Of a DNA stretch of 64,000 nt, positions 8,708 to 17,052 are shown one piece after another. Under the pieces are notes generated by a model, which was given only the letters and a program-made list of their open reading frames with translations, was not told where the DNA came from and did no database searches. The stretch comes from Vibrio albus (GTDB lineage: Bacteria; Pseudomonadota; Gammaproteobacteria; Enterobacterales; Vibrionaceae). The DNA is taken from positions 186,001 to 250,000 of the forward strand of contig NZ_QFWT01000004.1 in the NCBI RefSeq assembly GCF_003144035.1. Direction: 5' to 3'. The position numbers and the translations under genes were made by a program. Numbering within the stretch: position 1 is the first letter of the stretch; every line of letters begins with the position of its first letter.

Positions 8708-10090
8708 ATGGGCGATACTGACCGGAAAATCTTTGTTTTAGACACGAACATTCTTCTGCACGAACCTTTCGCAATTTACTCCTTCCAAGAACACGACGTG
8801 GTCATCCCTATGACCGTCCTCGAAGAACTCGACAGAATCAAAGACAGCAAACGGGATGTTGCCCGCGATGCCCGTGTTGCTATCCGTGCTCTGGAAGATA
8901 TCTTCCGTGATGCCACGCCAGATCAGATTTCGGAAGGCATTGCCTTCAATAAAGAACAGGCCGCAACCGGTAGCCTCGCGATACTCGCTGATTTTGAGCT
9001 ACAGGAAACCGTCAGAGCCTTCGCGGATAAGGCCGGCGATAACCGGATCCTTAATGCGGTTCTGTACCTGCAAAACAAACGCTCTCCCCGAGAGGTCGTG
9101 CTGGTCACTAAAGACATCAATATGCGCCTGCGGGCGAAAGGAGCCGGTGTCCGTTATGTCGAAGACTACCGCACCGACCAGCTAATCGATGATGTGCGCT
9201 ACCTGACCAAAGGGTTCCATACCTACGAAGGTGATTTCTGGCAGTCTATCGACCGGGTCGATACCCAGAATATTGAAGGTAAAACCTTTCACACGCTGAA
9301 CAAGTCCATACTGGCACCGACGTACATTAACCAGTATGTGATCGATGAAGAGAGTGACTTTGCCGGACGCGTTGATTATATCAATAGCGACAATGACAGC
9401 GTGCAGATCCGCGATCTGAGCCGGGAACGGATCATGAACCGCCAGGCCTGGGATATCCGGCCGAAAAATATCTATCAGGCGATGGCGATTGACGCCCTGC
9501 TGGATCCACAGATCGACCTGGTCATCCTGACCGGTTCTGCCGGTAGCGGTAAAACATTACTGGCGATGGCCACAGCCCTTGAACAGTCAATTGAAACGAA
9601 CCGGTTCGATAAGATCATCGTCACCCGTAATACCCCGGATATCGGTGAGTCGATAGGTTTCCTGCCTGGCAGTGAAGAAGAAAAAATGATGCCCTGGCTG
9701 GCAGCCGTGACCGACACGCTGGAGGCCCTGCATAAAAATGATCACTGCACGGAAGGCTCGCTGAAATACATCTGCGAAAAAGCCAATATCCAGTTTAAGT
9801 CGATCAACTTTATGCGCGGTCGCTCTATCCAAAACGCGTTCGTCTTACTGGATGAATGCCAGAACCTGACCGCTTCGCAGATCAAGACCATCATCACCCG
9901 CTGCGGTGAGGGCACCAAGCTGGTCTGCTCCGGTAACCTGGCCCAGATTGATTCTCCATACCTGACCCCGGTGACCTCCGGCCTGACCTACATGGTGGAA
10001 CGGTTTAAGAACTTTGAAGGCAGCGCCAATATTCACCTGAATGGCGTAGTAAGAAGCCGTCTGGCAGAGTTTGCGGAAGAGAATTTGTAA
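8708..10090 (+). CDS. PIN domain-PhoH ATPase fusion (YlaK/PhoH2-like)
   Basis: A 460-residue protein joining an N-terminal PIN-type RNase domain (FVLDTNILLHEP, Asp12; further acidic residues at D111 and D136) to a C-terminal PhoH ATPase/helicase domain. The Walker A is GSAGSGKT (276-283) and the Walker B LLDECQN (380-386). Such PIN-PhoH (PhoH2) proteins can unwind and cleave RNA in the actinobacteria where they were studied; that activity is inferred here. A longer reading from 8666 is possible, but ATG 8708 has AAGGAG six bases upstream and gives the family N-terminus, so it was chosen. It is monocistronic and converges on thiQ with a 5-bp gap. Confidence 0.9.
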   Translation: MGDTDRKIFVLDTNILLHEPFAIYSFQEHDVVIPMTVLEELDRIKDSKRDVARDARVAIRALEDIFRDATPDQISEGIAFNKEQAATGSLAILADFELQETVRAFADKAGDNRILNAVLYLQNKRSPREVVLVTKDINMRLRAKGAGVRYVEDYRTDQLIDDVRYLTKGFHTYEGDFWQSIDRVDTQNIEGKTFHTLNKSILAPTYINQYVIDEESDFAGRVDYINSDNDSVQIRDLSRERIMNRQAWDIRPKNIYQAMAIDALLDPQIDLVILTGSAGSGKTLLAMATALEQSIETNRFDKIIVTRNTPDIGESIGFLPGSEEEKMMPWLAAVTDTLEALHKNDHCTEGSLKYICEKANIQFKSINFMRGRSIQNAFVLLDECQNLTASQIKTIITRCGEGTKLVCSGNLAQIDSPYLTPVTSGLTYMVERFKNFEGSANIHLNGVVRSRLAEFAEENL

Positions 10091-10095
10091 AGCAC

Positions 10096-10800
10096 TCACT
10101 CCCCCGCCCGGACAAACGCACTCAGTTGTGCGTCCGGGTGGGTGGCGCTCAGTTCATTAATACTTCCTCTAACCAGTACCTCCCCCTGTGCCATAAAAGC
10201 AAAATCAGTGGCGATCGCCCTGGCATCACTAAGATGATGAGTCACCATTACGACGGTGATATTGCGCTCACTGGCCAGCGTTTTTACCAGCGCCAGCATC
10301 TCTTCGCGCAGAATCGGATCCAGCGCAGAGAAAGGCTCGTCCAGCAGCCATATCGGGTGCGGCTGGACAAAGCAGCGGGCCAGCGCAACCCGCTGTTTCT
10401 GACCACCGGAAAGCTGGTCAGGCAGGCGGTCTAAAAAGCCCTCAACACCGACCTGCTTAGCCGCATACTCTATCTGCTCTTTCTGCGCTTTATTGAGTTT
10501 GAGGCCCGGGTGCAACCCCAAGCCGATATTTTCCCTGACCGTCAGGTGAGTAAACAGGTTATGCTCCTGAAACAGCATAGAAAGCGGCCTCTGATAGGGT
10601 TCCATATTCAGCAGAGACGTTCCTCCCACCAGAATATCCCCGCCATGAGGCTGAATAAACCCGGCGATCAGCGCCAGCAGGGTCGATTTTCCCGCTCCGC
10701 TCGGCCCCATCAAAGCGGTAATTGAGCCCTGCTGCACAGACAGGTCAAAACGGAACTCTTCCTGATGATAGCGGTAGCTGACGTCTTGTATATCTAACAC
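10096..10800 (-). CDS. thiQ: Thiamine ABC transporter ATP-binding protein ThiQ
   Basis: A 234-residue ABC ATPase energising thiamine/TPP uptake at the inner membrane. Walker A GPSGAGKST is at 32-40, signature LSGGQ at 130-134, Walker B WLLDEP at 151-156. The start is a GTG whose G is shared with the last base of the thiP TAG stop (TAGTG), so the two are translationally coupled. It is last in the thiBPQ operon under the TPP riboswitch. Confidence 0.95.
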   Translation of the reverse strand: MLDIQDVSYRYHQEEFRFDLSVQQGSITALMGPSGAGKSTLLALIAGFIQPHGGDILVGGTSLLNMEPYQRPLSMLFQEHNLFTHLTVRENIGLGLHPGLKLNKAQKEQIEYAAKQVGVEGFLDRLPDQLSGGQKQRVALARCFVQPHPIWLLDEPFSALDPILREEMLALVKTLASERNITVVMVTHHLSDARAIATDFAFMAQGEVLVRGSINELSATHPDAQLSAFVRAGE

Positions 10801-12389
10801 TATAGGGCCTTCCTGCTACGGGTAAATAGTTTCTCAATTAAGGCAAAACAGCCTACGTTAAACAGCAGCAGGCATAAAGAGACCACTGCGGCCGCCTCCA
10901 TCTGATAGCTGCCCAGCAACTGATACAGATACAGAGGTAAGGTGCGAAAATCCTGACTGCCGAACAGGGCGATGGCACTGAGATCGCCCATGGAAAGCAT
11001 AAAGCTGATAGCAAAAGCGTGAGCGAACGGCTTTCTCAACGCCCGCCACTCGATGAGCCGCAGACGGTACCAACCGCGAACCCCCAGACTGGCACACAAC
11101 AGATGATACTGCTGCCCCAGTTGCAACATTGGCTGAGACAGTGTCTTTATCACATAAGGCAGAGCCATCAATGCATTTACCGCTACTACGATCACCAGTG
11201 CCAGACTAAACACATCCGTGACACTACGCAGCAGCAGAAACAACCCGGTACTGATCACCAGCCCCGGAGTCACCAAGATAATCGTTCCGATAAGCTCCAC
11301 TTTATCTGCCTGTCCCGGTTGTTCTTTCAGGCGCAGCATACGGCTGGACCATAGAACCGCGACACCAGCAGACAACGCGATACTTGCCGCCAGTGCGGCC
11401 ACTTTTAAAGAGGCTCCGAGAGCAGCCCAGAAACGGGCATCGGTCACTACGTCTATCGTCTGACGGTTTACGCCACTGAACACCACCATTGCCAACGGCG
11501 GCAACACCAGAAAAATGCTCAGACCAATCCAGCTTCCGTCCCATAACCGGGCTTTGCGGTCATCGCGGATCAGCGCGGCAGTATAGTCAGAGCTGTTCAC
11601 CGCAGTCGTCAGCGGTCTGGCCAGCTTCTGCATACTCATCGCCAGCACACCACACAGCAGCATCTGCCACAACGCCAGAATAGCCCCAGCCTGCAGGTCA
11701 AAATCAAACTTAATCGCCTGATAGATTGCCAGTTCAATAGTTGTGGACTTTGGCCCGCCCCCCAGAGCCATCACCGTAGCGAAGCTGGTAAAACAGAGCA
11801 TAAAAACTAACGCACTTACATGCGGAAGCTGCTGACGCAGTCGTGGCCACTCCACCCAGCGGAACTTGTACCAGTGGCTCATCCCCAGGTGGGCACAGAG
11901 CTTATGCTGTTCCAGCGGTATTCCTTCCAGTGACTGCAACAATAAACGACTGGCATAAGGCAGGTTGAAAAAAACATGAGCCAGCAGAATACCGTTCAGC
12001 CCATAGATGGAAAAAGGCAGTTCACTTCCAAGCCAGTTGAATACCTGACTCAGTAACCCGCTGTTGCCATATAAAGCCAGCAGGCCAAACACCCCCACCA
12101 GCACCGGCAGCACCAGTGTCATGGAGAAGAGCTTCAGCAGCAGGGATTTCCCCTTGAACTCCCGGCGAGACAGAGCATGCGCCACCGGAACCGCCAGTCC
12201 GACACTAATAAAGGTAGAAAGGGAAGCCTGATAAAAACTGAATGCCGTCACATGCCGGTAGTACGGATCGGACAGAATATAGCTAATATTGAGACTGGGG
12301 GCATGTAACAGTAATGCCCCCAGAGCTGATCCCACAAAGGCCAGAATAAAGACTGCAACGACCAAACCAGCTTTTGGGGTTTTGTTCAT
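10800..12389 (-). CDS. thiP: Thiamine ABC transporter permease ThiP
   Basis: A 529-residue inner-membrane permease with two fused binding-protein-dependent transport domains, giving about twelve helices, as in iron/thiamine-type transporters. Each half has an EAA-like loop (e.g. GWYRLRLIEWRALRKP in the second half; HWYKFRWVEWPRLRQQ in the first). The ATG at 12389 (MNKTPKAGLVV) was chosen over an upstream in-frame ATG at 12494, because that longer start would overlap the thiB 3' end by about 95 bp. It begins 10 bp after the thiB stop. Confidence 0.93.
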   Translation of the reverse strand: MNKTPKAGLVVAVFILAFVGSALGALLLHAPSLNISYILSDPYYRHVTAFSFYQASLSTFISVGLAVPVAHALSRREFKGKSLLLKLFSMTLVLPVLVGVFGLLALYGNSGLLSQVFNWLGSELPFSIYGLNGILLAHVFFNLPYASRLLLQSLEGIPLEQHKLCAHLGMSHWYKFRWVEWPRLRQQLPHVSALVFMLCFTSFATVMALGGGPKSTTIELAIYQAIKFDFDLQAGAILALWQMLLCGVLAMSMQKLARPLTTAVNSSDYTAALIRDDRKARLWDGSWIGLSIFLVLPPLAMVVFSGVNRQTIDVVTDARFWAALGASLKVAALAASIALSAGVAVLWSSRMLRLKEQPGQADKVELIGTIILVTPGLVISTGLFLLLRSVTDVFSLALVIVVAVNALMALPYVIKTLSQPMLQLGQQYHLLCASLGVRGWYRLRLIEWRALRKPFAHAFAISFMLSMGDLSAIALFGSQDFRTLPLYLYQLLGSYQMEAAAVVSLCLLLFNVGCFALIEKLFTRSRKAL

Positions 12390-12399
12390 AACCTGTCTA

Positions 12400-13392
12400 T
12401 TATTCTGCCAGTGCCGCCTGCCACTCACGGATCCAGCTTCTGCGGTTTTGTGCCACTTTTTCCGAACTGAACGACAGCGCTTTAGATGGGACAATCAAAG
12501 ACTCGAACCCTTCCGGCAGTGCCACGCCCGTCACCGGATACATCCAGTTACCCGTCGGCATCACCGACTGGAACTTATCCGTCAGGATAAAGCGCATAAA
12601 CTGTTCTGACAATTCAGGGTTCTGACTGCCTTTGACTTTAGCCGCCACTTCAACCTGAGTGTAATGGCCTTCAGAAAAATCTGCCGCCGCATAACTGTCA
12701 TCGTTTTCCGCAATCAGGTGGTAAGCTGGTGATGTCGTATACGACAGAACCAGATCCGATTCCCCTTTCAGGAACATAGAATACGCTTCAGACCAGCCTT
12801 TGGTCACCGTCACCGTTTTCTCCGCCAGCTGTTGCCACGCTTTTGCGGTATCGTCTCCGTATACGGATTTCATCCACAGTAACAGACCTTGTCCCGGAGT
12901 CGACGTACGAGGATCCTGATAAATCACTTTTAGATCATCACGCTGTTCCACTAACTCTTTCAGGCTTTTCGGCGGATGAGTCAGCTTCTGTTTGTTATAG
13001 ACAAAGGCAAAATATCCGTAATCAAACGGAACAAAGGTATCGTCTTTCCAGCCACCGGGAATCGCAACTGCAGAGGTATCAACATGATGCGTTTCCAGCA
13101 GCCCCGTTTTTTTCGCCTCTTCAATCAGGCTGTTATCCAGCCCCAGAATGATATCAGCCTTAGTGCTGCCGCCTTCCAGTCGCAGACGGTTCAGGATCGA
13201 AACACCATCATCCAGCGTCACAAACTTAAGGTCACAGCCACATTCAGCTTCAAAAGCCTTTTCTACCGCCGGGCCCGGGCCCCAGTCGGAAGCAAAGGAA
13301 TCATAGGTATACACGGTCAGGGTGTTGTCTGCGGCAAAGGCGGAAGATGAAACGGCTAATGCCAGCGAGGTTAGGGGTAACAGTTTCTTCAC
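12400..13392 (-). CDS. thiB: Thiamine-binding periplasmic protein ThiB (TbpA)
   Basis: A 330-residue periplasmic binding protein for thiamine and its phosphates. It has a Sec signal peptide (MKKLLPLTSLALAVSSSAFA, cleavage before ADNTL) and the mature start LTVYTYDSFASDWGPGP typical of ThiB. The start codon is GTG, preceded by AAGGAG at 13401-13406. It is the first gene of thiBPQ and follows a TPP riboswitch whose expression platform can pair with the Shine-Dalgarno. Confidence 0.95.
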   Translation of the reverse strand: MKKLLPLTSLALAVSSSAFAADNTLTVYTYDSFASDWGPGPAVEKAFEAECGCDLKFVTLDDGVSILNRLRLEGGSTKADIILGLDNSLIEEAKKTGLLETHHVDTSAVAIPGGWKDDTFVPFDYGYFAFVYNKQKLTHPPKSLKELVEQRDDLKVIYQDPRTSTPGQGLLLWMKSVYGDDTAKAWQQLAEKTVTVTKGWSEAYSMFLKGESDLVLSYTTSPAYHLIAENDDSYAAADFSEGHYTQVEVAAKVKGSQNPELSEQFMRFILTDKFQSVMPTGNWMYPVTGVALPEGFESLIVPSKALSFSSEKVAQNRRSWIREWQAALAE

Positions 13393-13455
13393 TGGTCGCT
13401 CTCCTTATTATGAGCGGCACAGGGTTGAGGAGGATAATTCTGAGCAAAAATCCTG

Positions 13456-13550
13456 ACTCAATTCCTACGCCAGTATTATCTGGTTCAGGTCCACGGGTTC
13501 CGGACAAATGCCCAGTCTCAGCCGGTGATCACACCAGCACCCCGATGAGT
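13456..13550 (-). promoter_or_regulatory. TPP riboswitch (THI element) upstream of thiBPQ
   Basis: On the minus strand the conserved thi-box parts appear in order: P1 strand ACTCA, GGGGTGC (13537-13543), GCTGAGA (13516-13522), ACCTGAACCAGATAATACTGG and GCGTAGGAA, then the closing TGAGT (13456-13460). This is the standard TPP aptamer. Downstream, a CCTCCTC tract (minus strand of 13427-13433) could pair with the GGAG of the thiB Shine-Dalgarno when TPP is bound. Control at translation initiation is therefore likely, as for other gammaproteobacterial thi riboswitches. Confidence 0.95.
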
Positions 13551-13592
13551 GTTGAGAGCAGAAATTGTAATCTTTTTATTGGTCTCTGTCAG

Positions 13593-14222
13593 TTATTTCC
13601 CCGAGTATCCCCAACGTGGCACTAACCCTTGTTCTATCCCCAGGTGATCCAGAATTCGGGCAACCATAAAGTCGACCAGATCATCGATGCTCTGCGGCTG
13701 ATGATAGAAGCCCGGAGCCGCTGGCATGATCGTCACCCCCATCTGAGACAGCTTATGCATATTTTCCAGATGAATAGTGGAGAATGGCGTTTCACGAACC
13801 ACCAGCAGTAACTGCCCGCGTTCTTTGATCACGACATCAGCCGCTCTCTCCGTGAGATTGTCTGACATACCATGCGCAATGGCTGCGACGCTGCCGGCAG
13901 AGCAAGGGCAGATCACCATCTGTTTCGGTGCCGCACTGCCAGATGCCACCGGAGAAAACCATTCCTCTTTACCACAAACAGTCAGCTTGTCCGGATCACA
14001 TCCCAGGCGTTCCACCAGTTTTGCCTTAGCGGCATCGGTTCCCGCCGGCAGTTGGAATTCTTCTTCCGTTGCCAACACGACCCTGGCCGCTGAAGAAATC
14101 AGCAGAAAAACCTGATAATCCGCCGCCAGCAGACATTCCAGCAGCCGCAGACCATAAGGAGCCCCAGAGGCTCCGGTAAAAGCAAGAGTGATGGCTTTTG
14201 TATGTTTACTCATTTTTCTCAT
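13593..14222 (-). CDS. ubiX: Flavin prenyltransferase UbiX
   Basis: A 209-residue enzyme that makes prenylated FMN, the cofactor of the UbiD decarboxylase in ubiquinone synthesis. The flavin-binding start [17 protein letters not shown], the central [14 protein letters not shown] segment and the [13 protein letters not shown] motif are all typical. Two ATGs are possible (14222 and 14213, [10 protein letters not shown]); neither has a strong Shine-Dalgarno. It is 65 bp from mpl on the same strand, and the gap is filled by a heptamer repeat. Confidence 0.93.
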   Translation of the reverse strand: MRKMSKHTKAITLAFTGASGAPYGLRLLECLLAADYQVFLLISSAARVVLATEEEFQLPAGTDAAKAKLVERLGCDPDKLTVCGKEEWFSPVASGSAAPKQMVICPCSAGSVAAIAHGMSDNLTERAADVVIKERGQLLLVVRETPFSTIHLENMHKLSQMGVTIMPAAPGFYHQPQSIDDLVDFMVARILDHLGIEQGLVPRWGYSGK

Positions 14223-14254
14223 TTCAGCATTTTTGTGTGAAGCATTCTTCTGAT

Positions 14255-14302
14255 TTCTAGTCTCTAGTCTCTAGTCTCTAGTCTCTAGTCTCTAGTCTCT
14301 AA
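14255..14302. repeat. TCTCTAG heptamer tandem array
   Basis: Five perfect copies of TCTCTAG (14261-14295) flanked by partial copies TTCTAG and TCTCTAA. The array enters the 3' end of mpl: its TAG stop (14285-14287) and the last five codons (LETRD) are written by the repeat. A related heptamer array (TAGAAAC) is at 30922-30951. Confidence 0.9.
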
Positions 14303-15643
14303 GGCATTCAACAATCTCCCGTGGATCCCTTCAAACCCACCGTTACTCATCACCAGAATCGTGTCTCCCGGTTGCGCCTCATCGACGATTTGACTGACCA
14401 GCTCATCTATATTGCCGGACGTATACGCCGCCTGAGTACAATGCTCAGCGACTTCACCGACCGACCAGGACAAATTAGCGGGCTGATAAAGATACACAGA
14501 ATCAGCGGCCTGCAGAGAATTCGCCAGGGTCTCTTTATGTACCCCCATTTTCATCGTAGCGGAACGGGGCTCAAGCACCGCGATAATCTTGGTGTCACCA
14601 ACTTTATTCCTCAGCCCGCCGAGAGTCAGGTGAATCGCTGTCGGGTGATGGGCAAAATCATCATATACCGCAATATCATTAACGGTTCCTTTCAGTTCCA
14701 GACGCCGCTTGGTGTTAATAAAGCGTCCAAGTGCCTCACACGCCAGTTCCGGAACCACCCCAACATGTCTTGCAGCCGCCACCGCCATCAGTGCATTCTG
14801 AACATTATGATCACCAACCAGATCCCAGTTAACTTCTCCGACCAGCTTATTTTTAAACAGAATCCGGAAACTGCTGCCATCTTTGGCATTTTTTTCCGCT
14901 TTCCAGTCGCCATTCTCACCGGAAAATTCGATTTCGCTCCAGCATCCCCGGCTTAATACGTCCTGCAGAGCACTGTCTTCTGCCGGTAACATGATCCGGC
15001 CATTCCCCGGCACAGTACGCACCAAGTGGTGAAATTGTCGCTTGATCGCCTCAAGATCGTCGAAGATATCTGCATGATCAAATTCCAGGTTATTCATGAT
15101 CAGCGTTCTCGGGTGATAATGAACAAACTTAGAACGCTTATCAAAAAAAGCGCTGTCATATTCATCCGCTTCCACCACAAAGAACATACTTTCACCTAAA
15201 CGGGCAGAAACACCAAAATTACCCAGAACGCCGCCAACCAGAAAGCCGGGGGCATATCCACAGGCTTCCAGAATCCAGGCCAGCATACTGGAGGTCGTGG
15301 TTTTGCCATGGGTTCCGGAAACGGCTAATACCCAACGGTCATGCAGCAAAAATTCCTGCAGCCACTGCGGGCCCGATGTGTATTTCAGATTGTGATTCAG
15401 AACATATTCCACACAAGGGTTACCACGGCTCATCGCATTACCGATAACCACCAGATCAGGCTTCGGCTCCAGCTGCTTTGGGTCAAACCCTTCAATAATG
15501 TCAATGCCCTGCTCTTCCAGCAAGGTACTCATGGGTGGGTAAACATTCGTATCGCTGCCCGTCACTTTGTGCCCTAGCTGGCGTGCCAGCATGGCTGCGC
15601 CCCCCATAAAGGTTCCGCAAATACCTAAAATATGAATATGCAT
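14285..15643 (-). CDS. mpl: UDP-MurNAc:L-Ala-gamma-D-Glu-meso-DAP ligase Mpl
   Basis: A 452-residue Mur-ligase-family enzyme of peptidoglycan recycling that attaches recovered tripeptide to UDP-MurNAc. The N-terminal MHIHILGICGTFMGG is diagnostic, and the ATP loop GTHGKTTT is at 110-117. ATG 15643 was chosen over an upstream in-frame codon at 15703 because it gives the family N-terminus. The last codons and the TAG stop lie in the TCTCTAG array, so the extreme C-terminus has been rewritten by the repeat. Mpl and fbp are divergent. Confidence 0.94.
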   Translation of the reverse strand: MHIHILGICGTFMGGAAMLARQLGHKVTGSDTNVYPPMSTLLEEQGIDIIEGFDPKQLEPKPDLVVIGNAMSRGNPCVEYVLNHNLKYTSGPQWLQEFLLHDRWVLAVSGTHGKTTTSSMLAWILEACGYAPGFLVGGVLGNFGVSARLGESMFFVVEADEYDSAFFDKRSKFVHYHPRTLIMNNLEFDHADIFDDLEAIKRQFHHLVRTVPGNGRIMLPAEDSALQDVLSRGCWSEIEFSGENGDWKAEKNAKDGSSFRILFKNKLVGEVNWDLVGDHNVQNALMAVAAARHVGVVPELACEALGRFINTKRRLELKGTVNDIAVYDDFAHHPTAIHLTLGGLRNKVGDTKIIAVLEPRSATMKMGVHKETLANSLQAADSVYLYQPANLSWSVGEVAEHCTQAAYTSGNIDELVSQIVDEAQPGDTILVMSNGGFEGIHGRLLNALETRD

Positions 15644-15933
15644 AACTAACTGTATCCTGACCTCAATCCGGTCTTTTCTTCTTACTGTTCCCTTACTTAT
15701 CACACCTTGTACTGAAACCCAATCATCAGCGATAAAAAAGCGCCCTTACTCAGGAAACAACCTGTTAACTTTTTGGTTACTTTACTTCCAAAAAAAAGAT
15801 TTAGAGTTTACAGTGGTAAAAGTTTCAGTGAACTTAATAATTAAAACTCCCCATAAGTTAATGAAACACCATTGACAAAAAACCAGGAATTAACGGGTAA
15901 CCCACTCAATATAATGCTAATTAAGGACAAAAC
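15644..15933. other. Divergent mpl / fbp intergenic region
   Basis: A 290-bp AT-rich region with promoters for both directions implied. A TTGACA (15872-15877) and a TATAAT (15910-15915) are on the plus strand but 32 bp apart, so they are not one promoter. No ORF or strong hairpin was seen. The fbp Shine-Dalgarno is AAGGA at about 15922-15926. Confidence 0.5.
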
Positions 15934-16947
15934 ATGAGAGAACCTCGCACTCTCGGTGAATTCATCATTGAAAAACAGAATGATTTCCCCCATGCCAGTG
16001 GTGAACTTTCTTCATTACTTGGCTCAATAAAGCTGGCCGCTAAAATTGTTAATCGTGAAATCAATAAAGCGGGACTGGTGGATATCACCGGAGCCATCGG
16101 TACAGAAAATGTTCAGGGCGAAGATCAGCAGAAACTGGACGTATACGCCAACGACAAATTTAAGGCAGCGCTGGAAGCCCGGGATCAGGTATGTGGTGTT
16201 GCCAGCGAAGAAGATGATGAGGCCGTTGTCTTTAATAAGCAACTGAATAAAAATGCCAAATATGTCGTGTTGATGGATCCGCTGGATGGCTCTTCAAACA
16301 TTGATGTAAACGTGTCTGTTGGGACCATTTTTTCGATTTATCGCCGCATTTCTCCTATTGGTACGCCTCCGACTGAGGAAGATTTCCTGCAGCCGGGTAA
16401 CAAACAAGTGGCGGCCGGCTATGTTATTTATGGCTCCTCTACCATGCTGGTTTACACCACAGGTAATGGAGTACACGGTTTTACTTATGACCCGTCACTG
16501 GGCTCTTTCTGTCTGTCCCATGAAAGTATGCGTCAGCCAGAAACCGGCACCATTTATTCTGTCAACGAAGGCCACTATATTCGTTTCCCGATGGGCGTAA
16601 AAATGTACATTAAATACTGTCAGGAAAATGTACCGAATGAAAAACGCCCTTATACTTCCCGGTATATCGGTTCACTGGTCGCAGACTTCCATCGCAATCT
16701 GATAAAAGGTGGAATCTACCTCTACCCGAGCAGCCAGAGCTACCCGGAAGGAAAATTACGCCTGCTGTATGAAGCTAACCCGATAGCATTCCTTGCCGAA
16801 CAGGCTGGCGGAGTGGCGACTGATGGCAAAAAACGGATACTGGATCTGGAACCAACAGAACTCCACCAGCGAGTCCCTTTCTTTGCTGGTTCGAAGAATA
16901 TGATGCAGAAATTACATGAGTTTCTGGAAACGTTTTCGGATAACTAA
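15934..16947 (+). CDS. fbp: Class I fructose-1,6-bisphosphatase
   Basis: A 337-residue gluconeogenic phosphatase that hydrolyses fructose 1,6-bisphosphate to fructose 6-phosphate. The class I metal-binding signature DPLDGSSN starts at residue 115 and acidic residues E92/E93 precede it. The C-terminal [17 protein letters not shown] segment is also conserved. The ATG has AAGGA upstream. Divergent from mpl, as in enterobacteria, where fbp and mpl are also adjacent. Confidence 0.97.
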   Translation: MREPRTLGEFIIEKQNDFPHASGELSSLLGSIKLAAKIVNREINKAGLVDITGAIGTENVQGEDQQKLDVYANDKFKAALEARDQVCGVASEEDDEAVVFNKQLNKNAKYVVLMDPLDGSSNIDVNVSVGTIFSIYRRISPIGTPPTEEDFLQPGNKQVAAGYVIYGSSTMLVYTTGNGVHGFTYDPSLGSFCLSHESMRQPETGTIYSVNEGHYIRFPMGVKMYIKYCQENVPNEKRPYTSRYIGSLVADFHRNLIKGGIYLYPSSQSYPEGKLRLLYEANPIAFLAEQAGGVATDGKKRILDLEPTELHQRVPFFAGSKNMMQKLHEFLETFSDN

Positions 16948-16974
16948 CAAAAGTGCTTAGCTTTAAGAGAACAG

Positions 16975-17013
16975 AGGATTAAGGCAGAGGGATTGAGGCC
17001 TTAATCCTTTTTA
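16975..17013 (+). terminator. Intrinsic terminator after fbp
   Basis: An 11-bp perfect stem AGGATTAAGGC / GCCTTAATCCT with a 12-nt loop, followed by TTTTTATTTC, 27 bp after the fbp stop. Confidence 0.85.
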
Positions 17014-17046
17014 TTTCTATATTCTCAAGCGAAGCGCTCTGTAGTC
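17014..17046. repeat. Dispersed modular repeat, copy 3 (short)
   Basis: TCTATATTCTCAAGCGAAG then CGCTCTGTAGTCTCCC. The AAGCGAAGCGCTCTGTA core is the same as at the end of the repeat at 4639-4724. It fills the gap between the fbp terminator and the tamB stop. Confidence 0.7.
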
Positions 17047-17052
17047 TCCCTC

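Noticed and set aside
12390..12494. N-terminal extension of thiP
   Set aside because: It overlaps the end of thiB, lacks a ribosome binding site and is not part of ThiP proteins.
15872..15915. TTGACA and TATAAT ahead of fbp as one promoter
   Set aside because: The boxes are 32 bp apart, far beyond the usual 16-18 bp.
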